DNA of 64,000 nt from an uncultured Winogradskyella sp. Lineage in GTDB: Bacteria; Bacteroidota; Bacteroidia; Flavobacteriales; Flavobacteriaceae. Shown here piece by piece: positions 1 to 9,096 of this stretch (position 1 is its first letter; each line of letters starts with the position of its first letter). A program made the translations under genes and the position numbers. Under the pieces are notes generated by a model. That model did not search any database, was not told the DNA's origin, and saw only the letters and a list, made by a program, of their open reading frames with translations. Location: assembly GCF_947498345.1 (NCBI RefSeq), contig NZ_CANMJY010000006.1:62001-126000 (forward strand). The letters run 5' to 3'.

Positions 1-254
1 CCATAAAACCTTAAGAACCTTTTTATATATCTAAAGTTCTCATTAATGAGAACAAATCGATCATCTTCAATAGTATTTGCCAAAGCATCTTTATCCTGAT
101 CGAACGCATATAATTTTCCGCTGGATCCAAGACGAGATAAAATTTCCCTACTATGACCCCCTCCTCCAAAAGTGACATCTACATAAACACCATCTGGTTT
201 TACATCTAAACCATCAACAGTTTCCTTAAGTAATACAGCGTTATGATATTCCAT
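1..254 (-). CDS. rsmH: RsmH (MraW), 16S rRNA C1402 N4-methyltransferase, N-terminal part only
   Basis: The gene runs off the left edge, so only the first 84 codons are present. It methylates N4 of C1402 in 16S rRNA with S-adenosylmethionine. The ATG is at 254-252 on the minus strand. The protein starts [16 protein letters not shown] and carries the RsmH SAM-binding motif [10 protein letters not shown] at about residues 25-34. The start overlaps the last 14 bases of mraZ, which fits translational coupling in the conserved mraZ-rsmH division/cell-wall cluster. The rest of that cluster should continue to the left of the window. Recognition rests on this start motif plus the mraZ neighbour. Confidence 0.95.
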   Translation of the reverse strand, partial: MEYHNAVLLKETVDGLDVKPDGVYVDVTFGGGGHSREILSRLGSSGKLYAFDQDKDALANTIEDDRFVLINENFRYIKRFLRFY

Positions 255-711
255 CATCACCATCCTCTTGTCCCATTACCTCTTCAGCCAAATCCGCAAA
301 ATCAGAAGCTGCATCATCAATAGCTTTTTCGTACTTGGTCTTATCCCATATTTCAATAATATTTACAGCAGAAGCCAAAACCACACCTTTCGTAATACCA
401 GAAAATGCCATCAAATCTTTAGGGATTAACAAACGACCAGCATTATCAACCTCAACTACTTTTACCCCAGCCGTAAAGCGTCTTATAAAATCATTATTCT
501 TCTTCTTAAAACGATTAAGCTTATTCACTTTAGCCATTAAGATGTTCCATTCTGCCATAGGATAGAGTTCCAAACATGGCTGAAACACAGCACGCTTAAG
601 CACAAATCCATCTTGTAGAACAGCAGACAACTGTTTCTTTAAAACAGCTGGAATCATCAACCTGCCTTTGGCATCTGCTTTACACTCGTATGTTCCTATA
701 AACGATTTCAA
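241..711 (-). CDS. mraZ: MraZ, transcriptional regulator of the division/cell-wall cluster
   Basis: Small DNA-binding protein with two SpoVT/AbrB-like halves. The first half has [19 protein letters not shown] and the second [15 protein letters not shown]. The mid region [17 protein letters not shown] is typical of Bacteroidota MraZ. MraZ proteins bind repeats upstream of their own gene and repress the dcw cluster. The open frame extends to a GTG at 768, but that GTG lies inside the putative operator repeats (761-790) and would add about 20 unusual residues. I prefer the TTG at 711-709 ([11 protein letters not shown]...), giving 156 residues, close to family length. The exact start is uncertain because no ATG is available. 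It is followed by rsmH with a 14-base overlap. Confidence 0.93.
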   Translation of the reverse strand: MKSFIGTYECKADAKGRLMIPAVLKKQLSAVLQDGFVLKRAVFQPCLELYPMAEWNILMAKVNKLNRFKKKNNDFIRRFTAGVKVVEVDNAGRLLIPKDLMAFSGITKGVVLASAVNIIEIWDKTKYEKAIDDAASDFADLAEEVMGQEDGDDGIS

Positions 712-760
712 GATGTTCTGTTTCTCACTTAAACGATTAAGATTCAAATATATTGAAAAT

Positions 761-790
761 TTTACCACATTTTACCACATACTCCCACTT
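761..790 (-). promoter_or_regulatory. Putative MraZ operator: three 10-bp direct repeats
   Basis: Read on the minus strand, this is GTGGGAGTAT, then GTGGTAAAAT, then GTGGTAAAAT: three head-to-tail 10-bp units each beginning GTGG. Known MraZ operators consist of TGGGN repeats with about 10-bp periodicity just upstream of mraZ. Position, spacing and core all fit autoregulation. That MraZ binds here is inferred. Confidence 0.65.
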
Positions 791-936
791 TTGTTAATAA
801 GTTTTATGTAACTATTTTTTTAATTGATAAGCAACCCAATAAAATCAATATATGTAGCCTATCCTTAAAGTGGTAATTATTAACACTTAACTTGTAATAG
901 TTCTAAATCAAAAAAGTCGAAAAACATTAATTCTAT

Positions 937-965
937 TTGTTTTACAAAGGATTTAGTTATATTTG
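937..965 (+). promoter_or_regulatory. Bacteroidota-type promoter for the alpha/beta hydrolase gene
   Basis: A perfect -7 element TATATTTG lies at 958-965 with a TTG at 937-939, 18 bases apart, matching TTG-N17-20-TAnnTTTG. The hydrolase ATG follows 28 bases downstream at 994. Confidence 0.6.
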
Positions 966-993
966 TTTTTAACACAAAGCACTAACTTTATAG

Positions 994-1758
994 ATGGCAC
1001 ACCTTTTAAAAAAAGAAAAGGATTATAGTTATATTGAAGTAGGAGAAGGCACACCAATTATTGTGCTCCATGGACTGATGGGCGGATTAAGTAATTTTGA
1101 TGCTGTTACTGACTTTTTTAGCTCTAATGGTTATAAAGTGGTTATCCCCGAATTACCTATTTACACCATGTCACTTTTAAAAACTAACGTTAAAAATTTC
1201 GCTAATTACCTTAAAGATTTTATTGAATTTAAAGGTTTTGACGAAGTTATCTTATTAGGTAATTCCTTAGGTGGACATATAGGTTTGTATCACACAAAAT
1301 TATATCCTGATAAAGTAAAGGGATTAGTTATTACTGGAAGCTCAGGACTATACGAAAGTGCCATGGGAGGTGGTTACACAAAGCGTAGTGATTATGAAGT
1401 CATAAAAAAGAAAGCACAAGATGTGTTCTACGACCCTGCTGTAGCCACAAAAGAAATTGTTGATGAAGTATACGAAACCGTAAACGACAGAAATAAACTG
1501 ATAAAAACTTTAGCCATAGCAAAAAGTGCCATTAGACACAATATGGCAAAAGACTTACCTAAGATGCTCACTCCTACCTGCATTATATGGGGAAAGAATG
1601 ATAATGTGACTCCTCCGGAAGTTGCTGAAGAATTTCATGAATTATTACCTGATTCTGATTTGTTTTGGATTGATAAATGTGGGCATGCAGCAATGATGGA
1701 ACATCCTGAAGAGTTTAATAGAATTTTAAACTCCTGGCTTGACAAAAGAGGTTTTTAA
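994..1758 (+). CDS. Alpha/beta-fold hydrolase
   Basis: 254-residue cytoplasmic alpha/beta hydrolase with no signal peptide. The oxyanion-hole region is HGLMGG (about 26-31). The nucleophile elbow is GNSLGG with Ser91. The acid is Asp203 (WGKNDNVTPP) and the base His231 (KCGHAAMMEHPE), so the triad is complete. The substrate cannot be read from sequence; the family includes esterases and C-C bond hydrolases. It lies 36 bases before the engB reading frame on the same strand, so the two are probably co-transcribed from the promoter at 937-965. Confidence 0.85.
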   Translation: MAHLLKKEKDYSYIEVGEGTPIIVLHGLMGGLSNFDAVTDFFSSNGYKVVIPELPIYTMSLLKTNVKNFANYLKDFIEFKGFDEVILLGNSLGGHIGLYHTKLYPDKVKGLVITGSSGLYESAMGGGYTKRSDYEVIKKKAQDVFYDPAVATKEIVDEVYETVNDRNKLIKTLAIAKSAIRHNMAKDLPKMLTPTCIIWGKNDNVTPPEVAEEFHELLPDSDLFWIDKCGHAAMMEHPEEFNRILNSWLDKRGF

Positions 1759-1823
1759 AATTTCAAAACCCAAACATCTATTAGTTTAATTTAATGAGAT
1801 TTCCACTTTTGTGGAAAATGAAT

Positions 1824-2438
1824 ATGAAAGTAAAATCTGCTGAGTTTGTAATGAGTAATTCTGATGTGGCAAAATGCCCTAAGAATCCTATTCCAGAATA
1901 CGCATTTATTGGTAGAAGTAATGTTGGTAAGTCTTCATTAATCAATATGCTTACTGATAGAAAAAGCTTAGCTAAAACTTCGGGTAGACCAGGAAAAACG
2001 CAACTCATTAATCACTTCATTATCAATGATAATTGGTTCTTGGTAGATTTACCTGGTTATGGCTATGCGAGAGTTTCTAAATCGTCCAAGAAAAAGTTTC
2101 AGAAGTTTATCACCAACTATTTTGAGCAGCGACAGCAATTAGTTTCTGCTTTTGTTTTAGTGGATATTCGTCATCAACCTCAACCTATCGATTTAGAATT
2201 TATGCAATATTTAGGTGAAAGTGGTATTCCTTTCGGAATTATATTTACAAAGGCTGACAAGTTAAAATCAAAAGCTATCGACAAACATGTAGATGACTAT
2301 TGTAAAGTCTTATTAGAAATCTGGGAAGAATTACCACCTTACTTCGTCACATCATCAAGTAAAAAGATGGGGCAGGAAGAGGTTTTGAATTTTATTGAAG
2401 TTACTAATGAAGAGATTGAAAACCTCAGAAATCAATAA
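1824..2438 (+). CDS. engB: EngB/YihA, ribosome-biogenesis GTPase
   Basis: Essential TRAFAC-class GTPase involved in assembly of the large ribosomal subunit. Visible motifs are G1 GRSNVGKSS, the switch region GRPGKTQ, G3 DLPGYGYA, G4 FTKADK and G5 TSSSK. The open frame begins at 1794 (MRFPLLWKMN...), but the family normally starts at M-K-(V/I)-K-(S/T)-A-E-F, which here is the ATG at 1824, giving 204 residues and the usual length. It follows the hydrolase and converges on the minus-strand permease gene that ends 9 bases downstream. Confidence 0.95.
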   Translation: MKVKSAEFVMSNSDVAKCPKNPIPEYAFIGRSNVGKSSLINMLTDRKSLAKTSGRPGKTQLINHFIINDNWFLVDLPGYGYARVSKSSKKKFQKFITNYFEQRQQLVSAFVLVDIRHQPQPIDLEFMQYLGESGIPFGIIFTKADKLKSKAIDKHVDDYCKVLLEIWEELPPYFVTSSSKKMGQEEVLNFIEVTNEEIENLRNQ

Positions 2439-2446
2439 GGTATTAA

Positions 2447-3541
2447 TCAAGTTTTTACATCCAAAGCATCACGTAACGCATTTCCTACTAACATAAATGC
2501 CATTACTAAAAACATAATACAAATCCCTGGGATTAATGCCAAATAAGGTTTGCCAAGAATAATATAATTGTAGTGATCTTTTATCATCGCTCCCCAGCTA
2601 GCCATTGGTGGTTGGGCGCCAATTCCTAAAAAACTCAAACCACTTTCTATTAAAATCGCTGCAGCAAAATTGGCAGCAGAAATTACAATCAACGGTCCAA
2701 AAATATTTGGTAAAATATGCTTTGTAATAACCCTGTAATCATTATAACCTAGCGCTTTAGCGGCAGTTACATATTGCATCTCTTTGGCGCTGATAATTTG
2801 TCCTCTAACCACTCTTGCAACTTCAACCCACATCGTTAAACCCACTGCAATAAACACTTGCCAAAAGCCCTTCCCTAAAGCTAAGGTTATGGCAATCACC
2901 AATAATAATGTTGGTATTGACCAGGTTACGTTTATTATCCACATAATTGCCGCGTCTACTTTTCCTCCATAATAACCTGCTAAACTTCCCATTAGAAGTC
3001 CAACTATAAGAGAAATAAAAACCGCTACAAAACCTATAAAAAAAGAAATTCGCGAACCAATTAAAATACGACTTAAATAATCCCGACCATACTTGTCTGT
3101 TCCAAAAACAAAGTCTCGATCCTCTATAAATGGTTTATAATCTGAATTTGGAAATTGATTTAACTCAACTTGCTTTTCTAAGCCTTTTAGACCATCTGAA
3201 GCATATGCTATATAAGTTAGAACATTATCATTGACCTGGTAAGACTCAATAGGAATTTCGGTATCCGTATTTTCTGTTCCGAAAAATAGTTTTGAAATAA
3301 AATTTTGATCAGATTCAATACCTGAAGGAATGGTTAGCATTTGCACTTTAAACCCAGGCGATTTAGAATGAATGGACAAATGCATTTGATTGGCATTTTT
3401 AGAAGCATCTGGCGCAAACATATAAGCGAAGATTGAAATTAATCCAATGCTTGCAATAATTGCAAAACTAAAAACGCCCCAAAAGTTTTTTTTAAACTTT
3501 TGAAGCGCTAGTCTTGTTAATGAGTTACTTTGGTTTCCCAT
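2447..3541 (-). CDS. Peptide-type ABC transporter permease (OppC/DppC family)
   Basis: 364-residue inner-membrane permease of the BPD_transp_1 family. An N-terminal membrane segment (about residues 18-42) is followed by a roughly 90-residue periplasmic stretch. The conserved entry motif is FGTDKYGRDYLSRILIGSR. Several transmembrane helices and the EAA loop (AAKALGYNDYRVITKHILPN) follow, then GLSFLGIGAQPPMASWG. These are signatures of the OppC/DppC half of di/oligopeptide importers. No partner permease, ATPase or binding protein is next to it, so it must pair with subunits encoded elsewhere. It lies 6 bases downstream of the prc stop and is probably co-transcribed with it. Confidence 0.9.
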   Translation of the reverse strand: MGNQSNSLTRLALQKFKKNFWGVFSFAIIASIGLISIFAYMFAPDASKNANQMHLSIHSKSPGFKVQMLTIPSGIESDQNFISKLFFGTENTDTEIPIESYQVNDNVLTYIAYASDGLKGLEKQVELNQFPNSDYKPFIEDRDFVFGTDKYGRDYLSRILIGSRISFFIGFVAVFISLIVGLLMGSLAGYYGGKVDAAIMWIINVTWSIPTLLLVIAITLALGKGFWQVFIAVGLTMWVEVARVVRGQIISAKEMQYVTAAKALGYNDYRVITKHILPNIFGPLIVISAANFAAAILIESGLSFLGIGAQPPMASWGAMIKDHYNYIILGKPYLALIPGICIMFLVMAFMLVGNALRDALDVKT

Positions 3542-3547
3542 TGAAAT

Positions 3548-5722
3548 TTAATTCTTCACTCCTGCAACGTTATTTTTTATAGCATAAGTCATCTTTAAAT
3601 CATTGAGCACGTTTAAGGCTTCTTCTACATATACGTCTTTTGCCAAGCTTTGGTGCCAACGTTTACGTTTTTCCTTTAAAACCGAATCTTGCTCCATTAA
3701 TTTTAACTCGTATGGCAATGAATTGAACGTTAAATTGGTTTCGTATTCTGATAGTTTTTCGAATCGTTTAGCCTCTTCTTCATTGAGTTCCATAGCCTTT
3801 TTATAGTCATTATAATTCAACGAATATATTTCACGATCTCTTATCTTCTTAACCCATCTGGCATTAGCGTCAATAAGCTTCAACTGCTCATTATTAGCCA
3901 TACGCGCTTTACTTCTTTCTATAGTGGTATCATAATCGAAATAATTTCCCCAAAGATCGTAATCTACAGCATCAATTTTATCCCAAGGCAATGGGTTTTC
4001 CTGATCTTTTTCTCCAATATTAATATAGCTGTAACGGTCTGGAACCACAACATCACTTTTAACTCCTTCTAACTGTGTAGAACCTCCATTAACTCTATAA
4101 AATTTCTGAGTGGTAAACTTTAAGGCACCCATATCACCATTAGAATTATTACGCACCATTCTATTTAAATCCAATACATTCTGTACAGTTCCCTTTCCAT
4201 AGGTTTGTTTACTACCAATTACTATCGCACGCTTGTAGTCTTGCATTGCAGCAGCTAAAATTTCTGACGCTGAAGCTGATAATTCGTTTACCATAATTAC
4301 TAAAGGTCCATCCCAAACAATAGCTTTGTCTTTATCTTTAAGAACTTCTTTAGGCTCACCTGTTGTTTTAACCTGTACAATTGGACCTTCTTCAATAAAT
4401 AAACCTGCAATATCCACTACAGTTTGTAATGATCCACCTCCGTTATTTCTAAGATCTAAAACTAATCCTTCAATGCCTTCTTTTTTAAGTCGGATAATCT
4501 CTTTTTTAATGTCTGAAGCTGCATTACGTTTATTATAATCTTCGAAATTGATATAAAACTTAGGCAAGTTAATGACACCAAACTTCTTATCGTCTTTAAT
4601 AACGGTTGAAGATTTAGCATAAGTTTCTTCAATCTCTACAATATCTCTTGTAATTGAAATCTCCTCAACGGTTCCATCGACTTTTTTGAGTGTTAAATTA
4701 ACAACCGTTTCTTTCGGACCTTTAATTAATTTTATAGCATCATCTAAGCGCATTCCAACAACATTAACTGGTGCTTCTTCATCCTCTTGCCTTACTTTCA
4801 TGATTTCGTCACCTACTTCGAGTTCGTTTGCTCTCCATGCTGGCCCACCACTTATGATTTCATTTACGATGATAGCATCCATTTTTTTCTGCAATCTTGC
4901 CCCAATGCCTTCAAAATTCCCAGACATAGCGACATCAAAACGGTCTTTATCTTCTGGCGCAAAATAGAATGTATGAGGGTCGAATTCCTCTACAATTGCG
5001 TTAATATATACCGCAAACCAATCTTTACGTTGTCTATCATCAATAAAATCGTAAAGTTCGTCAAGTGAACGTTTTGTTGTCTCTCTTGCTTCTTTTTCTA
5101 TTTCTTTTAACGACTTCTTTTCATTAGTAGATGATTTTTCATTCTCAGCAGAAAATGCACTTTCTGGAAGATTATTAGCTTCTAAATCTGTATTGCGTTG
5201 TGAAACAGCATCATCATAATTTGCAATAGTAGAAAACTTAAGTTGTTGTCTCCAACGCTCTTTCATTTCGCGTTTACTTGACACATAATTTAGATTTTCG
5301 TAATCTGAAGAATAGGTCTCATCTTTAAAAAAATCGAAAGGTTTGTCTAAAATTTCTGAATAAATCTTTTTAGATTCTTCAATTCGCTTCAATAAGCGCT
5401 CGTGTGTAATACTAAAAAACGTAACATCGTATGCCTTTATCTGGTCATCGATTTGATCCTTATAAGCTTCAAATTCTTTGATGTCTGATTCATAGAAATA
5501 ACGTTTAAACGGATCTAATTGATTTAAATAATCTTCAAATACATTAGCAGAAAAATCGTCATTGATATCTTGCGGGTTAAAATGTCCTTGTTCCAGAACA
5601 TAGGTAATCAGTTGTATGAGTAATTTATCTTTATCTGGATCCTCAAATTTTTTGCTTGTAAAACTACATGAAGCAAAAGCAATCAATAAAGCTAGCAGTA
5701 AAAATTTATAATTCCCTTTCAT
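3548..5722 (-). CDS. prc: Prc-type C-terminal processing protease (S41A), probable lipoprotein
   Basis: 724-residue tail-specific protease. The N-terminus MKGNYKFLLLALLIAFASC has a possible lipobox at Cys19, although Phe at -3 is not ideal. A long helical N-terminal domain runs to about 240, a PDZ domain covers about 265-350 (GNFEGIGARLQ, GGPAWRANELEVGDEI), and the S41 protease core about 360-530. The catalytic Ser484 (LSASASE) and Lys510 (QTYGKGTVQ) are both present. A C-terminal tail of the type seen in E. coli Prc follows. It degrades or trims envelope proteins from their C-terminus. The permease gene follows after 6 bases. Confidence 0.95.
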   Translation of the reverse strand: MKGNYKFLLLALLIAFASCSFTSKKFEDPDKDKLLIQLITYVLEQGHFNPQDINDDFSANVFEDYLNQLDPFKRYFYESDIKEFEAYKDQIDDQIKAYDVTFFSITHERLLKRIEESKKIYSEILDKPFDFFKDETYSSDYENLNYVSSKREMKERWRQQLKFSTIANYDDAVSQRNTDLEANNLPESAFSAENEKSSTNEKKSLKEIEKEARETTKRSLDELYDFIDDRQRKDWFAVYINAIVEEFDPHTFYFAPEDKDRFDVAMSGNFEGIGARLQKKMDAIIVNEIISGGPAWRANELEVGDEIMKVRQEDEEAPVNVVGMRLDDAIKLIKGPKETVVNLTLKKVDGTVEEISITRDIVEIEETYAKSSTVIKDDKKFGVINLPKFYINFEDYNKRNAASDIKKEIIRLKKEGIEGLVLDLRNNGGGSLQTVVDIAGLFIEEGPIVQVKTTGEPKEVLKDKDKAIVWDGPLVIMVNELSASASEILAAAMQDYKRAIVIGSKQTYGKGTVQNVLDLNRMVRNNSNGDMGALKFTTQKFYRVNGGSTQLEGVKSDVVVPDRYSYINIGEKDQENPLPWDKIDAVDYDLWGNYFDYDTTIERSKARMANNEQLKLIDANARWVKKIRDREIYSLNYNDYKKAMELNEEEAKRFEKLSEYETNLTFNSLPYELKLMEQDSVLKEKRKRWHQSLAKDVYVEEALNVLNDLKMTYAIKNNVAGVKN

Positions 5723-5891
5723 TCTTTCATTTTTTTAGTTCGTACCTATAGCAGGTCTCATATAATTCACTAAAATAGGAGAAAAAATCATGCCATAAAA
5801 AAACAGGACACTAATTTTTTGTTAAAGGTACAATTCCATTCAATTCGTATGCTTTTAGTATTTTTACGCTATCAAAAATTAGCTAACACAT

Positions 5892-6662
5892 ATGAGTAAA
5901 CGTCCTTTAATTTTAGTGACCAATGATGATGGCATTACTGCACCAGGAATTAGAGCTTTAATTTCTGTTATGAGTACTATTGGAGATGTCGTTGTTGTTG
6001 CACCAGACAGCCCTCAAAGCGGTATGGGACATGCGATTACAGTAAACGCAACACTCTATATCGAAAACGTAGAAATTGACGGGAAACAATTAGAATACAG
6101 TTGCTCTGGCACACCAGCAGATTGTGTGAAACTTGCGGTAAGAGAGATTTTGGACCGAAAACCAGATATTTGCGTTTCTGGTATTAATCATGGCTCTAAT
6201 TCTTCTATAAATGTTATTTATTCTGGTACGATGAGTGCTGCTCTAGAAGCTGGTATTGAAGGGATTCCTGCTATTGGTTTTTCGCTATTAGATTATAACT
6301 GGAATGCCAATTTTGAGTTTTGTAAACCTTTTGTAGAAATCATTACAAAACAAGTTTTAGAACATGGTTTACCAGATGGAGTTGTTCTGAATGTAAACCT
6401 ACCCAACTTAAACGATAAAAACATAAAGGGTATAAAGATTTGTAGACAAGCACGTGCCAATTGGGTAGAAGAGTTTGATAAGCGCACTAATCCTATGGGA
6501 CGTGATTATTATTGGTTAGCTGGTAAATTTGTAAATATGGATAAAGGTGAAGATACTGATGAATGGGCCTTAGCAAATGGATACGTCTCAGTTGTACCTG
6601 TTCAATTTGATTTAACAGCGCATCATGCCATACAAAGACTAAACACCTGGAAATTAAATTAA
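5892..6662 (+). CDS. surE: SurE, 5'/3'-nucleotidase
   Basis: 256-residue metal-dependent nucleoside monophosphate phosphatase. The N-terminal ILVTNDDGITAPGI carries the acidic metal ligands (Asp12, Asp13). Other family motifs are PDSPQSGMGHAIT, CSGTPADCVKLA and SGINHGSNSSINVIYSGTM. Length is normal. It leads a three-gene run (surE, small membrane protein, lpxB); surE-lpxB adjacency is common in Flavobacteriia. Confidence 0.96.
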   Translation: MSKRPLILVTNDDGITAPGIRALISVMSTIGDVVVVAPDSPQSGMGHAITVNATLYIENVEIDGKQLEYSCSGTPADCVKLAVREILDRKPDICVSGINHGSNSSINVIYSGTMSAALEAGIEGIPAIGFSLLDYNWNANFEFCKPFVEIITKQVLEHGLPDGVVLNVNLPNLNDKNIKGIKICRQARANWVEEFDKRTNPMGRDYYWLAGKFVNMDKGEDTDEWALANGYVSVVPVQFDLTAHHAIQRLNTWKLN

Positions 6663-6696
6663 GTTTAATACTATACCGCTTTAACGGAAGATAAAT

Positions 6697-6984
6697 ATGA
6701 CTAGAAAAGAGATTATAATAGGTTTTTTTGTTGGTGTAATCGCTGCAACATTTGGATTGATTATCGCTATTCAAATTTTTGGAAAGTCCGATGATTGGGG
6801 AGAAGTTGTTTCACAAGCTATTAGAAATGGTACATTAACAAAGCTTATGAGCATTGGCGCTTTGTTAAATCTTGGAGCTTTCTTTTTGTTTCTTAAGAAA
6901 AATCAAGACCACAGAGCCAAAGGAGTATTAATTGCTACGTTGCTTATTTTTATTACAACAATGGTTATAAAATTCGTAAACTAA
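6697..6984 (+). CDS. Small three-helix membrane protein between surE and lpxB
   Basis: 95 residues with three predicted transmembrane segments (about 8-27, 50-66 and 75-92) and no recognisable enzymatic motif. Charged residues between segments 2 and 3 (KKNQDHRAKG) probably face the cytoplasm. Its stop is immediately followed by the lpxB ATG with no gap, so the two are co-transcribed and possibly coupled. The position suggests an envelope role, but I do not recognise a named family. Confidence 0.82.
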   Translation: MTRKEIIIGFFVGVIAATFGLIIAIQIFGKSDDWGEVVSQAIRNGTLTKLMSIGALLNLGAFFLFLKKNQDHRAKGVLIATLLIFITTMVIKFVN

Positions 6985-8097
6985 ATGAAGTACTACATCA
7001 TTGCCGGCGAAGCTTCGGGCGACTTGCATGGCTCTAATCTTATGAAAGCTTTATTAAAACAAGATAATGAGCCCAATATTAGATTTTGGGGAGGTGATTT
7101 AATGCATACTGTTGGAGGCGAGTTAGTGATGCATTATAAAGAACGTCAGTTTATGGGTTTTGCTGAAGTAATTTTTAATCTTAGAAAGATCGCAAAGCAT
7201 ATAAAGTTTTGCAAAAATGATATAGAAACTTTTAACCCAGACGTTATTATTTTTATTGATAATTCTGGTTTTAACTTAAGAATCGCTAAGTGGGCTAAAG
7301 TGCATGGCTTTAGAACACATTATTATATTTCACCTCAGGTTTGGGCATCAAGAGCGAGCCGAGTAGAAAACATAAAACGCGATATTGACGCTATGTACTG
7401 TATCTTGCCTTTTGAAAAGGAATTTTACAAAACATACAATTACGATGTACACTTTGTTGGCCATCCTCTAATTGATGCGATTGCAGACCGACCACAGATT
7501 GACGAAAATGAATTTAGAGAAACGCATCAACTCAGTGCTAAGCCTATTATTGCTCTATTACCTGGGAGCAGAAAACAAGAGATAACCAAAATGCTTGGTG
7601 TAATGTTGAGCTTGGTTGATGATTTTGAGGATTATCAGTTCGTAATTGCTGGAGCTCCAAGTCAGGATTATGAATTTTATAAACGATTTATAAAGCAAGA
7701 TAACGTTGGTTTTATTTCTAATAAAACCTATGATCTATTAAGTATTTCTAATGTTGCTTTGGTGACCTCTGGTACTGCAACCTTAGAAACCGCTTTGTAT
7801 AAAGTTCCTCAAGTGGTGTGTTATAAAGCCAACGCCATCTCCTATCAAATTGCAAAACGCATTATTACTTTAAAGTTTATTTCGTTAGTTAATCTTATAA
7901 TGGATCGCGAAGTGGTTACTGAATTGATTCAAGGTGACCTAAATAGAAAACAGCTTAAAAAAGAACTTACCGCTATTTTAAGTTCTGATAAGCGTGAACA
8001 ACTGTTTTTAGACTATTACGACTTAGAACAAAAGCTTGGTGGCAAAGGTGCAAGTGAAAATACGGCGAGGTTGATTTATGAAGCCATAAAGGATTAA
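6985..8097 (+). CDS. lpxB: LpxB, lipid-A-disaccharide synthase
   Basis: 370-residue GT19 glycosyltransferase that joins UDP-diacylglucosamine and lipid X to form the lipid A disaccharide at the inner membrane. The start YYIIAGEASGDLHGSNLM is the family hallmark. The acceptor-side region ISPQVWASRASRVENIKRD and the donor-binding region LLPGSRKQEI and TSGTATLETAL are conserved. Length is normal. It is the last gene of the surE-lpxB run. Confidence 0.97.
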   Translation: MKYYIIAGEASGDLHGSNLMKALLKQDNEPNIRFWGGDLMHTVGGELVMHYKERQFMGFAEVIFNLRKIAKHIKFCKNDIETFNPDVIIFIDNSGFNLRIAKWAKVHGFRTHYYISPQVWASRASRVENIKRDIDAMYCILPFEKEFYKTYNYDVHFVGHPLIDAIADRPQIDENEFRETHQLSAKPIIALLPGSRKQEITKMLGVMLSLVDDFEDYQFVIAGAPSQDYEFYKRFIKQDNVGFISNKTYDLLSISNVALVTSGTATLETALYKVPQVVCYKANAISYQIAKRIITLKFISLVNLIMDREVVTELIQGDLNRKQLKKELTAILSSDKREQLFLDYYDLEQKLGGKGASENTARLIYEAIKD

Positions 8098-8120
8098 CTT
8101 AATTACTTTTTACTAATGTT

Positions 8121-8456
8121 TTATAACAAGCATGTAAATCCCCAAAATTCTATTTGAGGCCTAAGTGTTTCTATAAATTCATACAACGGTGTAACCACCA
8201 TAATACTAGAAATAAAAGCTGCAATTATTTTAGTTTTAATACCAAATGCTTCAACCTTACTGTTTCCGTTTTTAAAATTGAACGTGTAATTATCAAATCT
8301 ATATTCTACCTCATCATAAAGAAAGAACGTAATATTGCCTGTTTTAGACTTCAATCTTAGCCACGCCCATTTAAAAATAAACGGTAGAGCAGTTATAACA
8401 ACAATGAACGTAATTGTAAAATTATCAACGTCTGAGTTTAGAAGTAATATTTTCAT
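8121..8456 (-). CDS. Hypothetical two-helix membrane protein
   Basis: 111 residues with hydrophobic segments at about 13-30 and 76-95. Between them is a polar region (SKTGNITFFLYDEVEYRF) that looks like a small beta-rich domain. No family recognised. It lies convergent to lpxB (23 bases between stops) and divergent from the NlpC/P60 gene. The reading frame is clean and coding-like, but support is only length and composition. Confidence 0.55.
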   Translation of the reverse strand: MKILLLNSDVDNFTITFIVVITALPFIFKWAWLRLKSKTGNITFFLYDEVEYRFDNYTFNFKNGNSKVEAFGIKTKIIAAFISSIMVVTPLYEFIETLRPQIEFWGFTCLL

Positions 8457-8536
8457 GATTGTATAAATTTATAAAAAAGTCCTGTTCTTTTTTATTATTT
8501 TCGGCATAAAACCTATTAGATCTACTAGAATATTAT

Positions 8537-9046
8537 ATGAAACGCTTACTCCTCTTTTTGCTTTTAACGCTATTTCTATTTAACTGCAAATCAAAAAAAA
8601 CGTATTCTAATAAAAAAAGGCAAACACATACAGTTAAAACCAATGCAACTGCAAAGCCCTCTGAAGAAGCAGAAACTATCGCAAAATATGCTAAAAAATT
8701 TAATGGCACACGCTACAAATATGGTGGCACTACCAAACGTGGTATGGATTGCTCTGGTCTGGTGTATACCTCATTTAAGGACAATAACATATCTGTACCA
8801 AGAACTACAAGAGATTTATCTAGTTATGGTAATTGGGTAGATCTAAAAGAAGTTAATGTTGGTGATCTGGTCTTTTTTGCTACTAAAAAAAATAGCCGTA
8901 ATGTTAACCATGTTGGTATTGTAACTAATGTGCGGCTTGGCAATGTTGAGTTTATCCATGCCTCAACCAGCAGAGGAGTAATGATATCTTCTTTAGCAGA
9001 AAAATATTGGTATTTTGCTTTTGTACAGGCGCGACGTATATTGTAA
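8537..9046 (+). CDS. NlpC/P60-family cell-wall peptidase, lipoprotein
   Basis: 169 residues. The N-terminus MKRLLLFLLLTLFLFNC gives a lipobox at Cys17, so the mature protein should be membrane anchored in the envelope. The C40 peptidase domain spans about 48-169. The catalytic Cys lies in YGGTTKRGMDCSGLVY, the His in RNVNHVGIVT, and the third polar position near EFIHAST. Such proteins cleave D-Glu-diaminopimelate bonds in peptidoglycan stem peptides. It precedes the ComEC-like gene on the same strand by 50 bases. Confidence 0.93.
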   Translation: MKRLLLFLLLTLFLFNCKSKKTYSNKKRQTHTVKTNATAKPSEEAETIAKYAKKFNGTRYKYGGTTKRGMDCSGLVYTSFKDNNISVPRTTRDLSSYGNWVDLKEVNVGDLVFFATKKNSRNVNHVGIVTNVRLGNVEFIHASTSRGVMISSLAEKYWYFAFVQARRIL

Positions 9047-9096
9047 TCTTTTTCTTATAAATTATTCTCTTTTTATTATATTAGTAACTCATTATC

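Noticed and set aside
768..994. Possible tRNA or small RNA in the mraZ/hydrolase gap
   Set aside because: No cloverleaf or conserved T-loop sequence is visible; the gap is explained by the operator and the promoter.
4686..5068. Plus-strand open frames of about 90 codons inside prc
   Set aside because: They are antisense shadows of a well-conserved protease gene and have Ser/Thr/Phe-rich composition with no motif.
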